DNA of 61,803 nt. It comes from Alphaproteobacteria bacterium. GTDB taxonomy: Bacteria > Pseudomonadota > Alphaproteobacteria > Micropepsales > Micropepsaceae. Location: positions 1 through 61,803 of the forward strand of contig JACADY010000025.1 in assembly GCA_013389115.1 (NCBI GenBank). The letters run 5' to 3'. The notes beneath the pieces were generated by a model that worked only from the letters and a program-made list of their open reading frames with translations, was not told the origin of the DNA and ran no database searches. Every line of letters starts with the position of its first letter. Position 1 is the first letter of the stretch. Shown here piece by piece: positions 34,984 through 43,132 of the stretch. Both the position numbers and the translations under genes were made by a program.

Positions 34984-35005
34984 TGCGAACCGTTTTCCGA
35001 ACCGT
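34984..35005 (+). other. Left integrase arm-type sites
   Basis: TGCGAACCGT (34984-34993) and CGAACCGT (34998-35005) match sites at the other end of the element (48412-48421, 48435-48444 and shorter copies). Shared repeats at both element ends are expected for the arm sites of a tyrosine integrase. Confidence 0.55.
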
Positions 35006-35030
35006 TATCGAAACTGCTGAGGATTGCCAA

Positions 35031-35107
35031 GGCCCCGTAGCTCAACCGGATAGAGCGCCAGTCTTCTAAACTGGATGTTGTGTGTTCGAGTCACACCGGG
35101 GTCACCA
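35031..35107 (+). tRNA. tRNA-Arg (anticodon UCU), carried by the element
   Basis: Complete 77-nt cloverleaf: acceptor GGCCCCG/CGGGGTC (one G-U pair), D arm GCTC/GAGC, anticodon stem CCAGT/ACTGG with loop CTTCTAA, T arm GTGTG/CACAC with TTCGAGT, and encoded CCA. The arms differ from those of the split host gene, so it is not a simple duplication. It lies inside the element, 107 bp past the left junction, and can supply the UCU tRNA whose host gene was broken by the insertion. Confidence 0.92.
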
Positions 35108-35117
35108 TTTCCCATTT

Positions 35118-35876
35118 CTAATCAAAGACTTCCGGGTGGTCAGCGGCGTAGCGCCGCCAACTGTCGTTGATTCTCCGGGTGTGCGCCCGCCGGGCCTGAA
35201 CCTCGGGAGACATGCTGGCAGCCACCGCCCGGGCCAGAACCTCCGCACCCTCCGGCGTGGCGGCAACCGCCCTCAGCGATGCCCGGCGCTTCACACGGGC
35301 CTCGGGCGATTGGCCTGTGTTCCGCTTTGCCCGAGCCTCGGGCGTCAGGCTCGCCTCAGTCGCCCGGGCAAGCTGTTCCCGGCGCTCCGCTGTTTGGGCA
35401 AGGGCTTTGCTGGTCGCGGCCCGGCGCTCTCGCACCTCGGGCCGGTTGGAGGCAGCCGCGACCTTCGCCCGGACCTCGGGACGCAAGAACGCCTCGCGTA
35501 TGGCGGTGCTTGTCCGCTCTGCCCAGTCCGAGTCCGCCCACAGCGCCCGCGCGTTCCCCCGGCTCATGCCCTGTCCGCCGTCCCGGAGGTTCAGGCACCC
35601 CCGCCCAAAGACAGCGCGGGCGAGGCGCACGGCGCGCTGTTCCGCCGCGTCAGCGTCCACGCGCTCCCCGTCCACACGGGCGAGGATGCGCCACACAAGG
35701 GCGTCCCTGTGCTTCCGGGCCACCGCCCGCCACGCCTTTCCTGAGCCTGTGTAGCCGTCTGGCAGCGGCCCCTCTCCCCGGCCCGGCCAGCAGGCGAGCG
35801 CCCCGGGTGGCACAGTCCGCCGCCCGACATAGGCCCGCCCCCTTGGGCACCGGAAGATGTAGATGACAGCCTGCAT
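35118..35876 (-). CDS. GIY-YIG endonuclease-like protein with NUMOD3-type repeats
   Basis: 252 aa from ATG 35876 (MQAVIYIFRCPRGRAYVGRR). The first 25 residues carry the GIY-YIG pattern as YIF...YVG, followed by GSGKAWRAVARKH and a C-terminal row of basic repeats of the form PEVRAKxxA, PEARAKR, PEARVKR and PEVQARR (about 150-240). These resemble the NUMOD3 DNA-binding motifs of phage homing endonucleases. It lies next to the element's tRNA-Arg and converges on it. It may be a homing or interference nuclease. Confidence 0.72.
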   Translation of the reverse strand: MQAVIYIFRCPRGRAYVGRRTVPPGALACWPGRGEGPLPDGYTGSGKAWRAVARKHRDALVWRILARVDGERVDADAAEQRAVRLARAVFGRGCLNLRDGGQGMSRGNARALWADSDWAERTSTAIREAFLRPEVRAKVAAASNRPEVRERRAATSKALAQTAERREQLARATEASLTPEARAKRNTGQSPEARVKRRASLRAVAATPEGAEVLARAVAASMSPEVQARRAHTRRINDSWRRYAADHPEVFD

Positions 35877-35975
35877 TGCCCGAGGATAGCGGGCCGGGAC
35901 GAATGGGAGCGAGGTCAAAGGCTTGGTCGCCAATCCGCATGGACAAAGCGGGGCCGCTCCCCTTAGTGTTCCACC

Positions 35976-36638
35976 ATGGACAAAGCACTAGACATTGATT
36001 CTCCCGAACTCCGCGCCTGCCACCCCGAGCCGGTGCGCATTGAGAACTTCAACCCGCAGGCGCAGATACCCTACGGGCTGACCATTGAGCACATCTGTGC
36101 GGCGATGAATGAATTCATCGACTTCATTGGGTTCATCAATCAGCAGCTCAACGGGCGCAAGATTGAGCGCCTCGAAACCATGCTGATGCCCGCCAACTTC
36201 TCCTCCATCGTTGGCGAGTTTATGACCTCCACCATCCCGAAACACTGTCCCACGCTCGCCAAGAACGGGTACCACAACGGCCACCCGGACATGGTGCCCA
36301 AGGGGCAATTCCCGAATGACACCGTCCAGCACCACACGGACGGGATTGAGGTGAAGGGCTCCCGGTACCTGCGGGGCTGGCAGGGCCACAATGCCGAGGA
36401 TGCTTGGCTGATGGTGTTCTGCTTTGAGTCGGGACGGCCCACGGACGCGGCCAAGGACATTGCCCCGGCCCCCTTCCGCTACCTCGGGGTGTTCGGTGCG
36501 CAGCTCGTGCAGGCTGACTGGACGTTCTCCGGGCGGTCAGAGACCAGCCGCCGCACGATCACTGCCGGGGTGAACCGCACCGGGTACGACAAGATGGTGG
36601 GCAACTGGATTTACAAGGCCCCGGGCCTAAAGCTCTAG
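35976..36638 (+). CDS. Probable type II restriction endonuclease (PD-(D/E)XK)
   Basis: 220 aa. The catalytic pattern is HPD (P104-D105), then IEVKGSR (E125, K127), followed by RGWQGHNAEDAWLMVFCFE, typical of this fold. It is convergent with a DNA methylase gene and the two coding ends overlap by 12 nt, the usual layout of a compact restriction-modification pair. The recognition site is unknown. It is part of the cargo of the satellite-like element. Confidence 0.72.
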   Translation: MDKALDIDSPELRACHPEPVRIENFNPQAQIPYGLTIEHICAAMNEFIDFIGFINQQLNGRKIERLETMLMPANFSSIVGEFMTSTIPKHCPTLAKNGYHNGHPDMVPKGQFPNDTVQHHTDGIEVKGSRYLRGWQGHNAEDAWLMVFCFESGRPTDAAKDIAPAPFRYLGVFGAQLVQADWTFSGRSETSRRTITAGVNRTGYDKMVGNWIYKAPGLKL

Positions 36639-37598
36639 CTCCGCCTGCCCCTCGCTCGGGGGCAGCGCGGTTGTGCGCCCGTTCGTGGCGAGCACCCGGA
36701 GCTGAGGCACGGCCCGGGTGGCAAGGTCGAAGTAGTCGGCATACCGCTCAACGCCCACAGACCTGTAGCCCACGGCCTCCGCTGCCGCGATGGTGGAGCC
36801 GGAGCCCATGAAAGGGTCAACCACGATGCCCTCGCCCAAGGGGAGGGACGCCCAGACAAGCTGGCGCATCAGCGATTGAGGCTTGAGGCTCGGGTGGTCG
36901 GCAATGTCGCGCTCGCGCCGGGGCGTCCGCTCGCTCGGGATCACGTCAAAGAACGGCTTGTCATCGGTGCGGCGGCGCAGGCCCCCTGTCCCGAACTCGC
37001 GCAGGCACTCCCGCACGGTCATCTTCTTGGGCATCGGCTTGCGGAACAGCCCCCAAGGCTCATACCCGCCCCGGGGCAGCGAACACACGTCCGGGAACTC
37101 CTGTTCCCCGAGCTTGGGCCGGTCCCCGCCGCGCAGCGTCTGGACCATGCGGATGACCTCGGTGCGGAACTCAAGCCCGCCCTCTATCAGCGAGGAGAAC
37201 ACCAACTGTGACATGAAGGAGTTGCAGGCGACGAACACATGCGCGCCGGGCTTGAGCTTTGGCAGGAGGAAGCCCGCCCACTCACGGAAGAAGCGTTGCA
37301 GCGTCTCCCGCTCCTTGGGCTCTAGGGCGGTGAACCGGGGCAGCGGGGCGCGCACGTTGCCGTCAAAGGCCGGGGGCAGCCGCCATATGCCGGAGCCGCC
37401 GTTGTGCATCCGCTCAATCTCCTTCACCTCATACTCCTTCACCCCATAGGGCGGGTCCGTGACCACGGCATCAATGGAGTTGTCCGGGAGGAGGTTCAGC
37501 CAGTCGAAGCAGTCGGCATGCACGAGGAGGGACCGGCCCACCGTCTGGTGGCGGAAGTCAAACGCAAGGGGTTGGGGCTCGGGCGTGTGTTTGTTCAT
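36627..37598 (-). CDS. Beta-class DNA methyltransferase of the element's RM system
   Basis: 323 aa. Motif IV DPPYGV (48-53) comes before motif I DPFMGSGSTIAAAEAVG (about 260-276), the order of beta-class N6-adenine or N4-cytosine methylases. A middle target-recognition region (about 70-240) is rich in basic residues (GGLRRRTDD). It protects the DNA cut by the convergent endonuclease. Its start overlaps the stop of the upstream glycosyltransferase by 4 nt (ATGA), so both are made from one transcript. Confidence 0.85.
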   Translation of the reverse strand: MNKHTPEPQPLAFDFRHQTVGRSLLVHADCFDWLNLLPDNSIDAVVTDPPYGVKEYEVKEIERMHNGGSGIWRLPPAFDGNVRAPLPRFTALEPKERETLQRFFREWAGFLLPKLKPGAHVFVACNSFMSQLVFSSLIEGGLEFRTEVIRMVQTLRGGDRPKLGEQEFPDVCSLPRGGYEPWGLFRKPMPKKMTVRECLREFGTGGLRRRTDDKPFFDVIPSERTPRRERDIADHPSLKPQSLMRQLVWASLPLGEGIVVDPFMGSGSTIAAAEAVGYRSVGVERYADYFDLATRAVPQLRVLATNGRTTALPPSEGQAELEL

Positions 37599-39004
37599 AA
37601 TTGTTGTGGTCCTCGTGACTCAGTTTCTAGCATTCGGGGTGTGGAAGCGCCAGCGGAGAAAGGGTGTCGGCAGGCTGCCCCGTGTTCCGTCTTGCGCCAG
37701 TGGGCGGGGTCGCGGGCGAGGTCGGACAGGGCCAGCAGGAGCGCGGCCCAGTGCAGGAGCCAGTAGAACGGCAGCAGGAGCGCCAGCCACACGGGCAGCC
37801 CAGCCCGGGGGGCAGCGGCGGCATGGAGCGCGACGGCGGCGCAGTAGCCCAGCAGGAGCAGCGCCGCGAGCGGGCCGGAGGGGTCCCCCACCTCCCCGAC
37901 GATCAGCCCGAGGGGGTGAGCCGCCGCACACAGCAGCGCCACGGGAAGCTGCGCCAGCAGGGCTATGAACCCCGGCGCACCAAGCTCCCGCATGGTCCGC
38001 CGGGGTTCCCTCGCGTGGACGATGGCGGTGACTGCGAAGCCCTTGAACCATCGCGCCCGCTGGCGCAGCCAAGCCCCCACCCGCACCGGGGCCTCCTCCC
38101 ATGTCGTGCTGGCTATGGCGCGCGAGGTCCAGCCCATCCGTGCGAGCCGCACCCCAAGGTCCGCGTCCTCGGTCACGTTGTGCGCATCCCAGCCCCCGGC
38201 GGCGCGCAGGGCTGACGCGCGGAACCAGTTGGAGGTCCCGCCCAAGAGGAAGGGCAGCCCGAGGCGCGACAGCAGCGGGAGGATGGCCCCGAACAGGGCC
38301 GCATACTCAAGCGCCCAGAGCCGGGCAACGATGGGGGAGCCCGGCCCCGCGTGGTCGCACCCAAGCCGCGCCTGCACCACGGCAAGGCGGGGGTCTGCGG
38401 CAAGCGCGGCGGCGGCAAGGCGGGCCTGCCCGGGGTCGGGCCGGTCCTCGCCATCGAACACCACGACAAGCTCGCCCGAGGCGAGCGCGAGCCCGACATT
38501 GCAGGCCCGGGGCTTGGTCTGCGGCCTGCCGGGCGGCACCACGACGATGCGCCAGTGCGCGGGCGCGGTGGACCGGGCGGCGGCGATGGTCGCTGCGTCC
38601 CCCTCCTCCAACAGGATGATGACCTCAAGCAGGTGCGCCGGGTAGTCCAGCCGGGCGAGCGCCGCCGCGAGGTCGGGGAAGATGCTGGCCTCCCGGAACA
38701 GCGGGACAAGCACAGTGGCGGTCGGCAGGTCTGAACCGGCCAGCGGCGGCGCGGGCGGCGCGGGCCGGAGGAACAGGTTGCCCAGCGCGGCCAGCCGGAG
38801 CCCAGCCGCGAGCGCGAAGGCGGGGGCGAGCAGGAGCGAGGCCCAGGGAGAGAGGAGCGGCAGCAGCGCGGCCAGCGGGAGCAACAGCGCGGCCCAGAGG
38901 GGGACGGCCAGCCCCCGGGCGGACAGGTGGGCGGGCACAGACGACACGGCCCAGCGGGCGGCGGCTTCGGCCCGGCGGGACCGGAAGATGGGCACAATGT
39001 TCAT
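37595..39004 (-). CDS. Membrane glycosyltransferase, GT2 family (BcsA-like)
   Basis: 469 aa. Two N-terminal hydrophobic spans (LPLAALLPLLSPWASLLLAP region) precede a GT-A domain: PTATVLVPLFREASIFPDLA, VVVFDGEDRPDP (DxD site, about residue 184), NVTEDADLGVRLARMGW, and the RQRARWFKG catalytic/membrane motif. Four or so C-terminal spans follow. Such processive enzymes make or modify surface polysaccharide. On a phage-related element it could change the receptor and exclude other phages. It is translationally coupled to the methylase. Confidence 0.82.
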   Translation of the reverse strand: MNIVPIFRSRRAEAAARWAVSSVPAHLSARGLAVPLWAALLLPLAALLPLLSPWASLLLAPAFALAAGLRLAALGNLFLRPAPPAPPLAGSDLPTATVLVPLFREASIFPDLAAALARLDYPAHLLEVIILLEEGDAATIAAARSTAPAHWRIVVVPPGRPQTKPRACNVGLALASGELVVVFDGEDRPDPGQARLAAAALAADPRLAVVQARLGCDHAGPGSPIVARLWALEYAALFGAILPLLSRLGLPFLLGGTSNWFRASALRAAGGWDAHNVTEDADLGVRLARMGWTSRAIASTTWEEAPVRVGAWLRQRARWFKGFAVTAIVHAREPRRTMRELGAPGFIALLAQLPVALLCAAAHPLGLIVGEVGDPSGPLAALLLLGYCAAVALHAAAAPRAGLPVWLALLLPFYWLLHWAALLLALSDLARDPAHWRKTEHGAACRHPFSAGASTPRMLETESRGPQQL

Positions 39005-39396
39005 GGCGGAGCTTGTTCACGTTCTGTTCACAACCTCCCCCGGGGATAACTCCCCGGTCCACAGCCCGTCTAGGACTTATCCCCGGCCAGCCATCGAAAA
39101 GTCACGCCACATCAATGGCTTGGCTGCGCATCATCAGAGGGTTTCTTAGCTGTTGACTCGCGGCGGGGTGGTGCCATCATTGGGCTGTCCTGTGATAGGA
39201 GCGCCCGACCTCGGGCCACGCCACAGCCCGGTGCACGGCCCGGGGGCAGGACCGGAAACCTTGAGCGGCCTGCCCAGTGCAGCACGCCAGATGGCCCGAC
39301 GCAGATTCACCAAAAACACCGAAACCCGGTGCTGGTGTCTGTCGGTCGGGCGGAGCCCCCCGGACGCCAGTGCCCTATCCCTGAAAGGGGCGCTCA
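39005..39396. other. Gene-free region between divergent operons of the element
   Basis: About 390 bp. It holds a CCCCCGGGGATAACTCCCCGG palindrome-like stretch and CTTATCCCC (39055-39090), loosely similar to DnaA boxes, and a TTGACT -35-like element near 39153. Divergent promoters for the glycosyltransferase and the 39397 gene are expected here. No gene is seen. Confidence 0.4.
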
Positions 39397-39675
39397 ATGG
39401 CCTACACGAATGTTGAAAACTTGGATGATGCGCTTGCCGTGCTGAATGGCGCGCGCCGGGCGTTCCGGCCCGACTTCTGCCTGATCACCCGTGACGATGA
39501 TGGACGCGGGATCAGTGTCGATTGGGGTGGCGGATACGCGACCCGTGAAATCAACGGCGCGACCACGGTCGTCTATCGCGCCATGATGACGGTGAACGGC
39601 GCGATGAAGGCTGACCCGGCTCTCCGCCTTGTCGTGGATCACAAGGGCTGGTGGGTCGCAATCCGCGCCGCCTGA
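39397..39675 (+). CDS. Small hypothetical protein of the element, 92 aa
   Basis: ATG 39397 follows GAAAGGGG. The sequence is MAYTNVENLDDALAVLNGAR, then PDFCLITRDDDGRGISVDWG, ending DHKGWWVAIRAA; alpha/beta and soluble, no known domain. It appears co-transcribed with the next gene (61 bp gap). Confidence 0.6.
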   Translation: MAYTNVENLDDALAVLNGARRAFRPDFCLITRDDDGRGISVDWGGGYATREINGATTVVYRAMMTVNGAMKADPALRLVVDHKGWWVAIRAA

Positions 39676-39736
39676 CCCCCGCCGCCGCCCGGCGCGGTGC
39701 CGGGCGGCGATTTCCCCCATCATCAAGGATACAGAA

Positions 39737-40102
39737 ATGGAAGCTGTCAGCTTTGACCGCGCGACTGCGCGTGTCTTCAACCGCCGCCCGGGCGGTAGCC
39801 GCCACATCGCCTATCAGGATGGTGCTGGATCCATCTGCCTCTGGGTCCGCAGCTACCTTGAGCGCGGCGGGTGCGCCATCAGCGCCTCGGCCATCGAATG
39901 GCTGGACGGGATGCCCGGTGCCCACTTCATCCGCCTGACCAACGAGCGCGGGCGGCTGGACGTGGTGATGCCCATGGATCAGGTGCCCATGGGCGAGGCG
40001 CGCGAGGGCCGGCATGGCCGGTACTTCATCGTTGACCCCGATGACCTGACCGGCCCGGCCTTCCCGCCCCTGCGCGACTTCGGGGAACGGGTGCCGTTCT
40101 GA
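39737..40102 (+). CDS. Small hypothetical protein of the element, 121 aa
   Basis: ATG 39737 is preceded by AAGGAT. The sequence (MEAVSFDRATARVFNRRPGG, ending PPLRDFGERVPF) has a repetitive MPMDQVPMGEA stretch and no recognised domain. Soluble; a phage-type accessory gene by context. Confidence 0.6.
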   Translation: MEAVSFDRATARVFNRRPGGSRHIAYQDGAGSICLWVRSYLERGGCAISASAIEWLDGMPGAHFIRLTNERGRLDVVMPMDQVPMGEAREGRHGRYFIVDPDDLTGPAFPPLRDFGERVPF

Positions 40103-40185
40103 ATGCCGGAAGCCCGGCGCGGATCGCCCGCGCCGGGCAGCCCTCCCCGCCGGAGGACGGGCGGTTCGGGACCCCCGGCGGGGGT

Positions 40186-40560
40186 TCAGTGCAGGCTTGC
40201 GCGGTCGCGGGCCGCAAGGGTCGCGGCGGCGACGTAACAGCCATAGGCGGACAGCACCCGGCGCGGGAGCTTCTCCGGGGACGTGCGGCGCACCACCTCG
40301 GGGAAGCGGTAGGCATCGCACCAGACCACCCGGCCCCTCGGGCTGAGGCGGTACGACACGATGCCACACAGCGCCGCAAGCTCGCGGGCGCAGACGCCAT
40401 AGCACTCGGCAAACCGCAGGATGGTCGGCACGGTCGGCCAGCGGTCGGGCTCGCACTCGGCCGCAAACCGCAGGACGGCATCGTGCGCAAGGTTCATCCG
40501 GTCCCCGAAGACAGCGGGGATGCCCGCGACAAGGGCGGCGTCAAGCTCGGCCAGCGTCAT
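40186..40560 (-). CDS. Hypothetical protein of the element, 124 aa
   Basis: A frame with good protein-like composition (MTLAELDAALVAGIPAVFGD; later ILRFAECYGVCARELAALCG and VLSAYGCYVAAATLAARD). Helical, cysteine-containing, no known domain. It overlaps the upstream gene by 4 nt (ATGA), forming the 3' end of a minus-strand operon. Confidence 0.6.
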   Translation of the reverse strand: MTLAELDAALVAGIPAVFGDRMNLAHDAVLRFAAECEPDRWPTVPTILRFAECYGVCARELAALCGIVSYRLSPRGRVVWCDAYRFPEVVRRTSPEKLPRRVLSAYGCYVAAATLAARDRASLH

Positions 40561-40835
40561 GCGGGGCTGCCCCCACGGTCCACGCCCCGGATGGTGATGG
40601 CGTCACCATCGAACAGGGTGTCACGGTGCAGCCCGCCCGGGGTGGTGGCAATGTCGGTGACGGTCCAGCCGGTGGAGAAGGCGGCGTTGACGCCCCGGGC
40701 AGCGGCCAGCGCATTCGCGGCGGTGATGGCGGCGGCGGGGGACGCGGCGCTGACGAGGGCGGCGTTCAAGCCCGCGTGGTTGCGCAGCGCCTCGCCCTCG
40801 GGGGTGCGGGGGCGGCTGATGAGGTAGAGGGGCAT
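40557..40835 (-). CDS. Hypothetical protein of the element, 92 aa
   Basis: It begins MPLYLISRPRTPEGEALRNH, has an alanine-rich helix (PAAAITAANALAAARGV), and ends in a beta-rich part (GDAITIRGVDRGG). No recognised domain. It sits 4 bp after the 40840 gene and overlaps the next by 4 nt, so it is co-translated with both. Confidence 0.6.
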   Translation of the reverse strand: MPLYLISRPRTPEGEALRNHAGLNAALVSAASPAAAITAANALAAARGVNAAFSTGWTVTDIATTPGGLHRDTLFDGDAITIRGVDRGGSPA

Positions 40836-40839
40836 GGGG

Positions 40840-41550
40840 TCACTCCTTGCTGTTCAGGGCGAGCTTGACCCGTTCCACCGGGCGGACGCGCCCGGCCTCA
40901 AACTCGCGGTTGGCGTTGATGGCCCGCTGGGCGGCGGTCTTGATCGCGGCGATGGCCGACTGGACGGCCCGCGTCTCCTCGCCCACCAGCGCCTCGGCAA
41001 GCTCGGCGGAGGAGATGGCCCGGTCACGGCGGGGCAGCCGGTCGTTGACGGACTGGAGCGCGGCCCCGAGGACGGTGTTCTTGGTGGCGACGGCCAGCGC
41101 GGCAAGCTGGCGCATCTCGGCAGGCCCCGCGCCCGCGACCTGCTTCATGAAGTCGGTGCGCTCGGGGGTGCCCAGACCGGCGCGGGTCAGCACGGCCTGC
41201 GGGCTGGCATACAGGGCCTCGGTCAGGGCCAGACCCTCCGCCGCCGCGACAAGCTGCTTGATCTCTGCCCAGCGGACTTCGGAGGAGTTGGCGACCACCT
41301 CCACCCGGGCCTTCGCCCTGGCCTTGGCGGCGGCATCGGCTTGCGCCCGGGCATCGAAGCCCGCGCTGGCAAGGCTGCCCGCGACCTCTGCGGCCCGGGC
41401 CTCAATCCCCGCCGTCAGCGTGTCGATGGTCTTGCCCAGCTTCTCCGCCCGCTTGGCGGCGAAGTCGGCAAGGCTCACAAGCTCGGCACTGCCGAGGAGC
41501 TTTCCCTTGGTGATTGGGTCGGGGGTCTGGTCGTGCGCCGGGTCGGCCAT
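40840..41550 (-). CDS. Alanine-rich helical protein of the element, 236 aa
   Basis: The start at 41550 is fixed by AGGAGTTGCCC upstream; the frame from 41595 is longer but unsupported. It is mostly helical: LADFAAKRAEKLGKTIDTLT, AAKARAKARVEVVANSSEVRW, EALVGEETRAVQSAIAAI. No transmembrane segment and no known domain. A structural, scaffold or DNA-binding role cannot be told apart. Confidence 0.6.
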   Translation of the reverse strand: MADPAHDQTPDPITKGKLLGSAELVSLADFAAKRAEKLGKTIDTLTAGIEARAAEVAGSLASAGFDARAQADAAAKARAKARVEVVANSSEVRWAEIKQLVAAAEGLALTEALYASPQAVLTRAGLGTPERTDFMKQVAGAGPAEMRQLAALAVATKNTVLGAALQSVNDRLPRRDRAISSAELAEALVGEETRAVQSAIAAIKTAAQRAINANREFEAGRVRPVERVKLALNSKE

Positions 41551-41764
41551 GGGCAACTCCTCTTGTTGCGGGGGGCGCAGCGGGTTGCGCGCCAATGGCC
41601 GGAGGATACCCCGCCGGGTGGGCCGGGCAGAGCGGTTTTCATTGCTGTGTCAGTGGGTTGCGGGCCACCCCGGAAGGGTGCAGCGCGGGCCACGGGCGAA
41701 AGCCCAGCGGGGACAGGCGCGGCGGCGGGTCACGGGATGACCCCCTAAGCGAGCGGTTGCGGGG

Positions 41765-42310
41765 TCAGTCGCCCCGCGTGACCTTGGCCGGGGCGAGGTG
41801 GGTGCGGGTCAGGTGTTCGTCGGGGCGTGTGGGGGTAACGTCGATCATGTCGCCCGGCCCCTCAACCTCGCCCTCGCGGCGCAGGCGCTCGATGTAGTCC
41901 TGCACGGACTCACGCTCGGGGACGACAAGCACACCGCCGGTCTTGACGTTCACGTTCACCTCCATGGGCTCGCCCTCGCGGTACTGGTGGCGGGCCTTCA
42001 AAAGGAAGATGTTGGCGACGATGTTGCCCTCATCGGCGGCGCGGCGGAGGTTGCCGACAAGCGCCTCCTGCTCGCGGGCCAAGCCGCGCTGGTAAGCCTC
42101 CTCCACCTCGGGCTGGCGGGCGCGGACAAGCCGGAGGGTGGCCGTGTCCATCCCGAGGACGCGGGCGATGCTGGTCAGCGTCACGCCCCGGGCGGTCAGG
42201 TCCTCCACCGCCTTGATGCCCGTTTCGGTGACAACCCACTTCGCGGCCCCCTGCCCGCCGGGGCCAGGGCTGACGAGGCGGGCGGGAAGGTCAGGCTTCT
42301 TGGTCGGCAT
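41765..42310 (-). CDS. Terminase small-subunit-like protein
   Basis: 181 aa from ATG 42310; the longer frame overlaps the recombinase. An N-terminal HTH (GVTLTSIARVLGMDTATLRL) is followed by VEEAYQRGLAREQEALVGNL and DEGNIVANIFLLKARHQYRE, the pattern of phage TerS-like proteins (HTH, then a helix ending in a yLKxR motif). No large terminase gene is present. In phage satellites a private TerS redirects the helper phage's packaging to satellite DNA; this role is inferred. Confidence 0.55.
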   Translation of the reverse strand: MPTKKPDLPARLVSPGPGGQGAAKWVVTETGIKAVEDLTARGVTLTSIARVLGMDTATLRLVRARQPEVEEAYQRGLAREQEALVGNLRRAADEGNIVANIFLLKARHQYREGEPMEVNVNVKTGGVLVVPERESVQDYIERLRREGEVEGPGDMIDVTPTRPDEHLTRTHLAPAKVTRGD

Positions 42311-42902
42311 CGGCTTGCTCCCTGTCGAACTCGGTGCAGACGCGCTGCGAGAGGCCCTTGCCGCAGCGAAGCTCGCGGGCGATGCGGTCCATGCCGAGGC
42401 CCTGCGCCCGCAGCGCGCGGATTGCGGCGATGATGCCGTCACCGGCGGGTGCCCGCCCGATCTGTGCGCCGCGCGCCCGCGCCCGCTCCATCCCGGCCTT
42501 GGTGCGCTCCACGATCATCGCCCGTTCAAACTCGGCAAACACCGCCGCCATGCCCAAGAGGGCGCGGCCCGCCGGGGTGGACGTGTCCACGCCCTGCTGT
42601 TCAAGGATCAGGTCCACCCCGAGGGTGCGCAGGGCCTCAAACAGGCCGACAAGCTGGGTCAGGCTGCGCCCGAGGCGCGACACGTCCCACGCCAGCAGCA
42701 CATCGAACCGGCGGCGGGCCGCGTCCCGCATCAGCCTGTCCATCTCGGGCCGCGAGGGGCTGGCCCCGGATGCCGTCTCAACGTACTCGTGGACTATGGT
42801 CCAGCCTGCCCGGGCGGCCACGTCCCGCAGCCGGAGAAGCTGGTTCTCCGGCGTCTGTTCCCCGGTGCTGACCCGGGCATAGATCGCGGCGCGGCGGGTC
42901 AT
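42291..42902 (-). CDS. Serine recombinase (resolvase/invertase family)
   Basis: 203 aa from ATG 42902 (MTRRAAIYARVSTGEQTPEN), catalytic serine S12. Other motifs: LLAWDVSRLGRSL, FAEFERAMIVERTKAGMERA, and a C-terminal HTH (GIIAAIRALRAQGLGMDRIA). Small resolvases act at short crossover sites. Beside the tyrosine integrase it is the second recombinase on the element and may resolve dimers or invert a segment. It overlaps neighbours on both sides. Confidence 0.9.
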   Translation of the reverse strand: MTRRAAIYARVSTGEQTPENQLLRLRDVAARAGWTIVHEYVETASGASPSRPEMDRLMRDAARRRFDVLLAWDVSRLGRSLTQLVGLFEALRTLGVDLILEQQGVDTSTPAGRALLGMAAVFAEFERAMIVERTKAGMERARARGAQIGRAPAGDGIIAAIRALRAQGLGMDRIARELRCGKGLSQRVCTEFDREQADADQEA

Positions 42903-43132
42903 GGCGTCACCCCCGCCCAAATCTGGACGTGCTGGCCGCCGCCGGTCAGGTAGCTGGACGGGCGGGCCGGGTCCGCCGCGACGGGGACCCAGTGGCAGAA
43001 GTCGCGCCCGCGCGAGGTGTAGGCCACCCGGATGCACTGGCCGTCCCGGAGGTCCGCCGGGGGCTGGCCGGTGGCCGGGTGTTCTGTCACCCGGCCCGTG
43101 AAGATGTTGCGCTCATAGACGGTGATGGTCAT
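42899..43132 (-). CDS. Small hypothetical protein of the element, 77 aa
   Basis: ATG 43132 (MTITVYERNIFTGRVTEHPA, ending TGGGQHVQIWAGVTP). It overlaps the recombinase start and the upstream DUF3489-like gene by 4 nt each, so the frame is embedded in a tight operon. No known domain. Confidence 0.6.
   Translation of the reverse strand: MTITVYERNIFTGRVTEHPATGQPPADLRDGQCIRVAYTSRGRDFCHWVPVAADPARPSSYLTGGGQHVQIWAGVTP

Noticed and set aside
35082-35866. Plus-strand ORFs opposite the GIY-YIG gene, one of which starts inside the tRNA-Arg
   Set aside because: Pro/Arg-rich frames created by the repetitive sequence; the minus strand has the recognisable domain.
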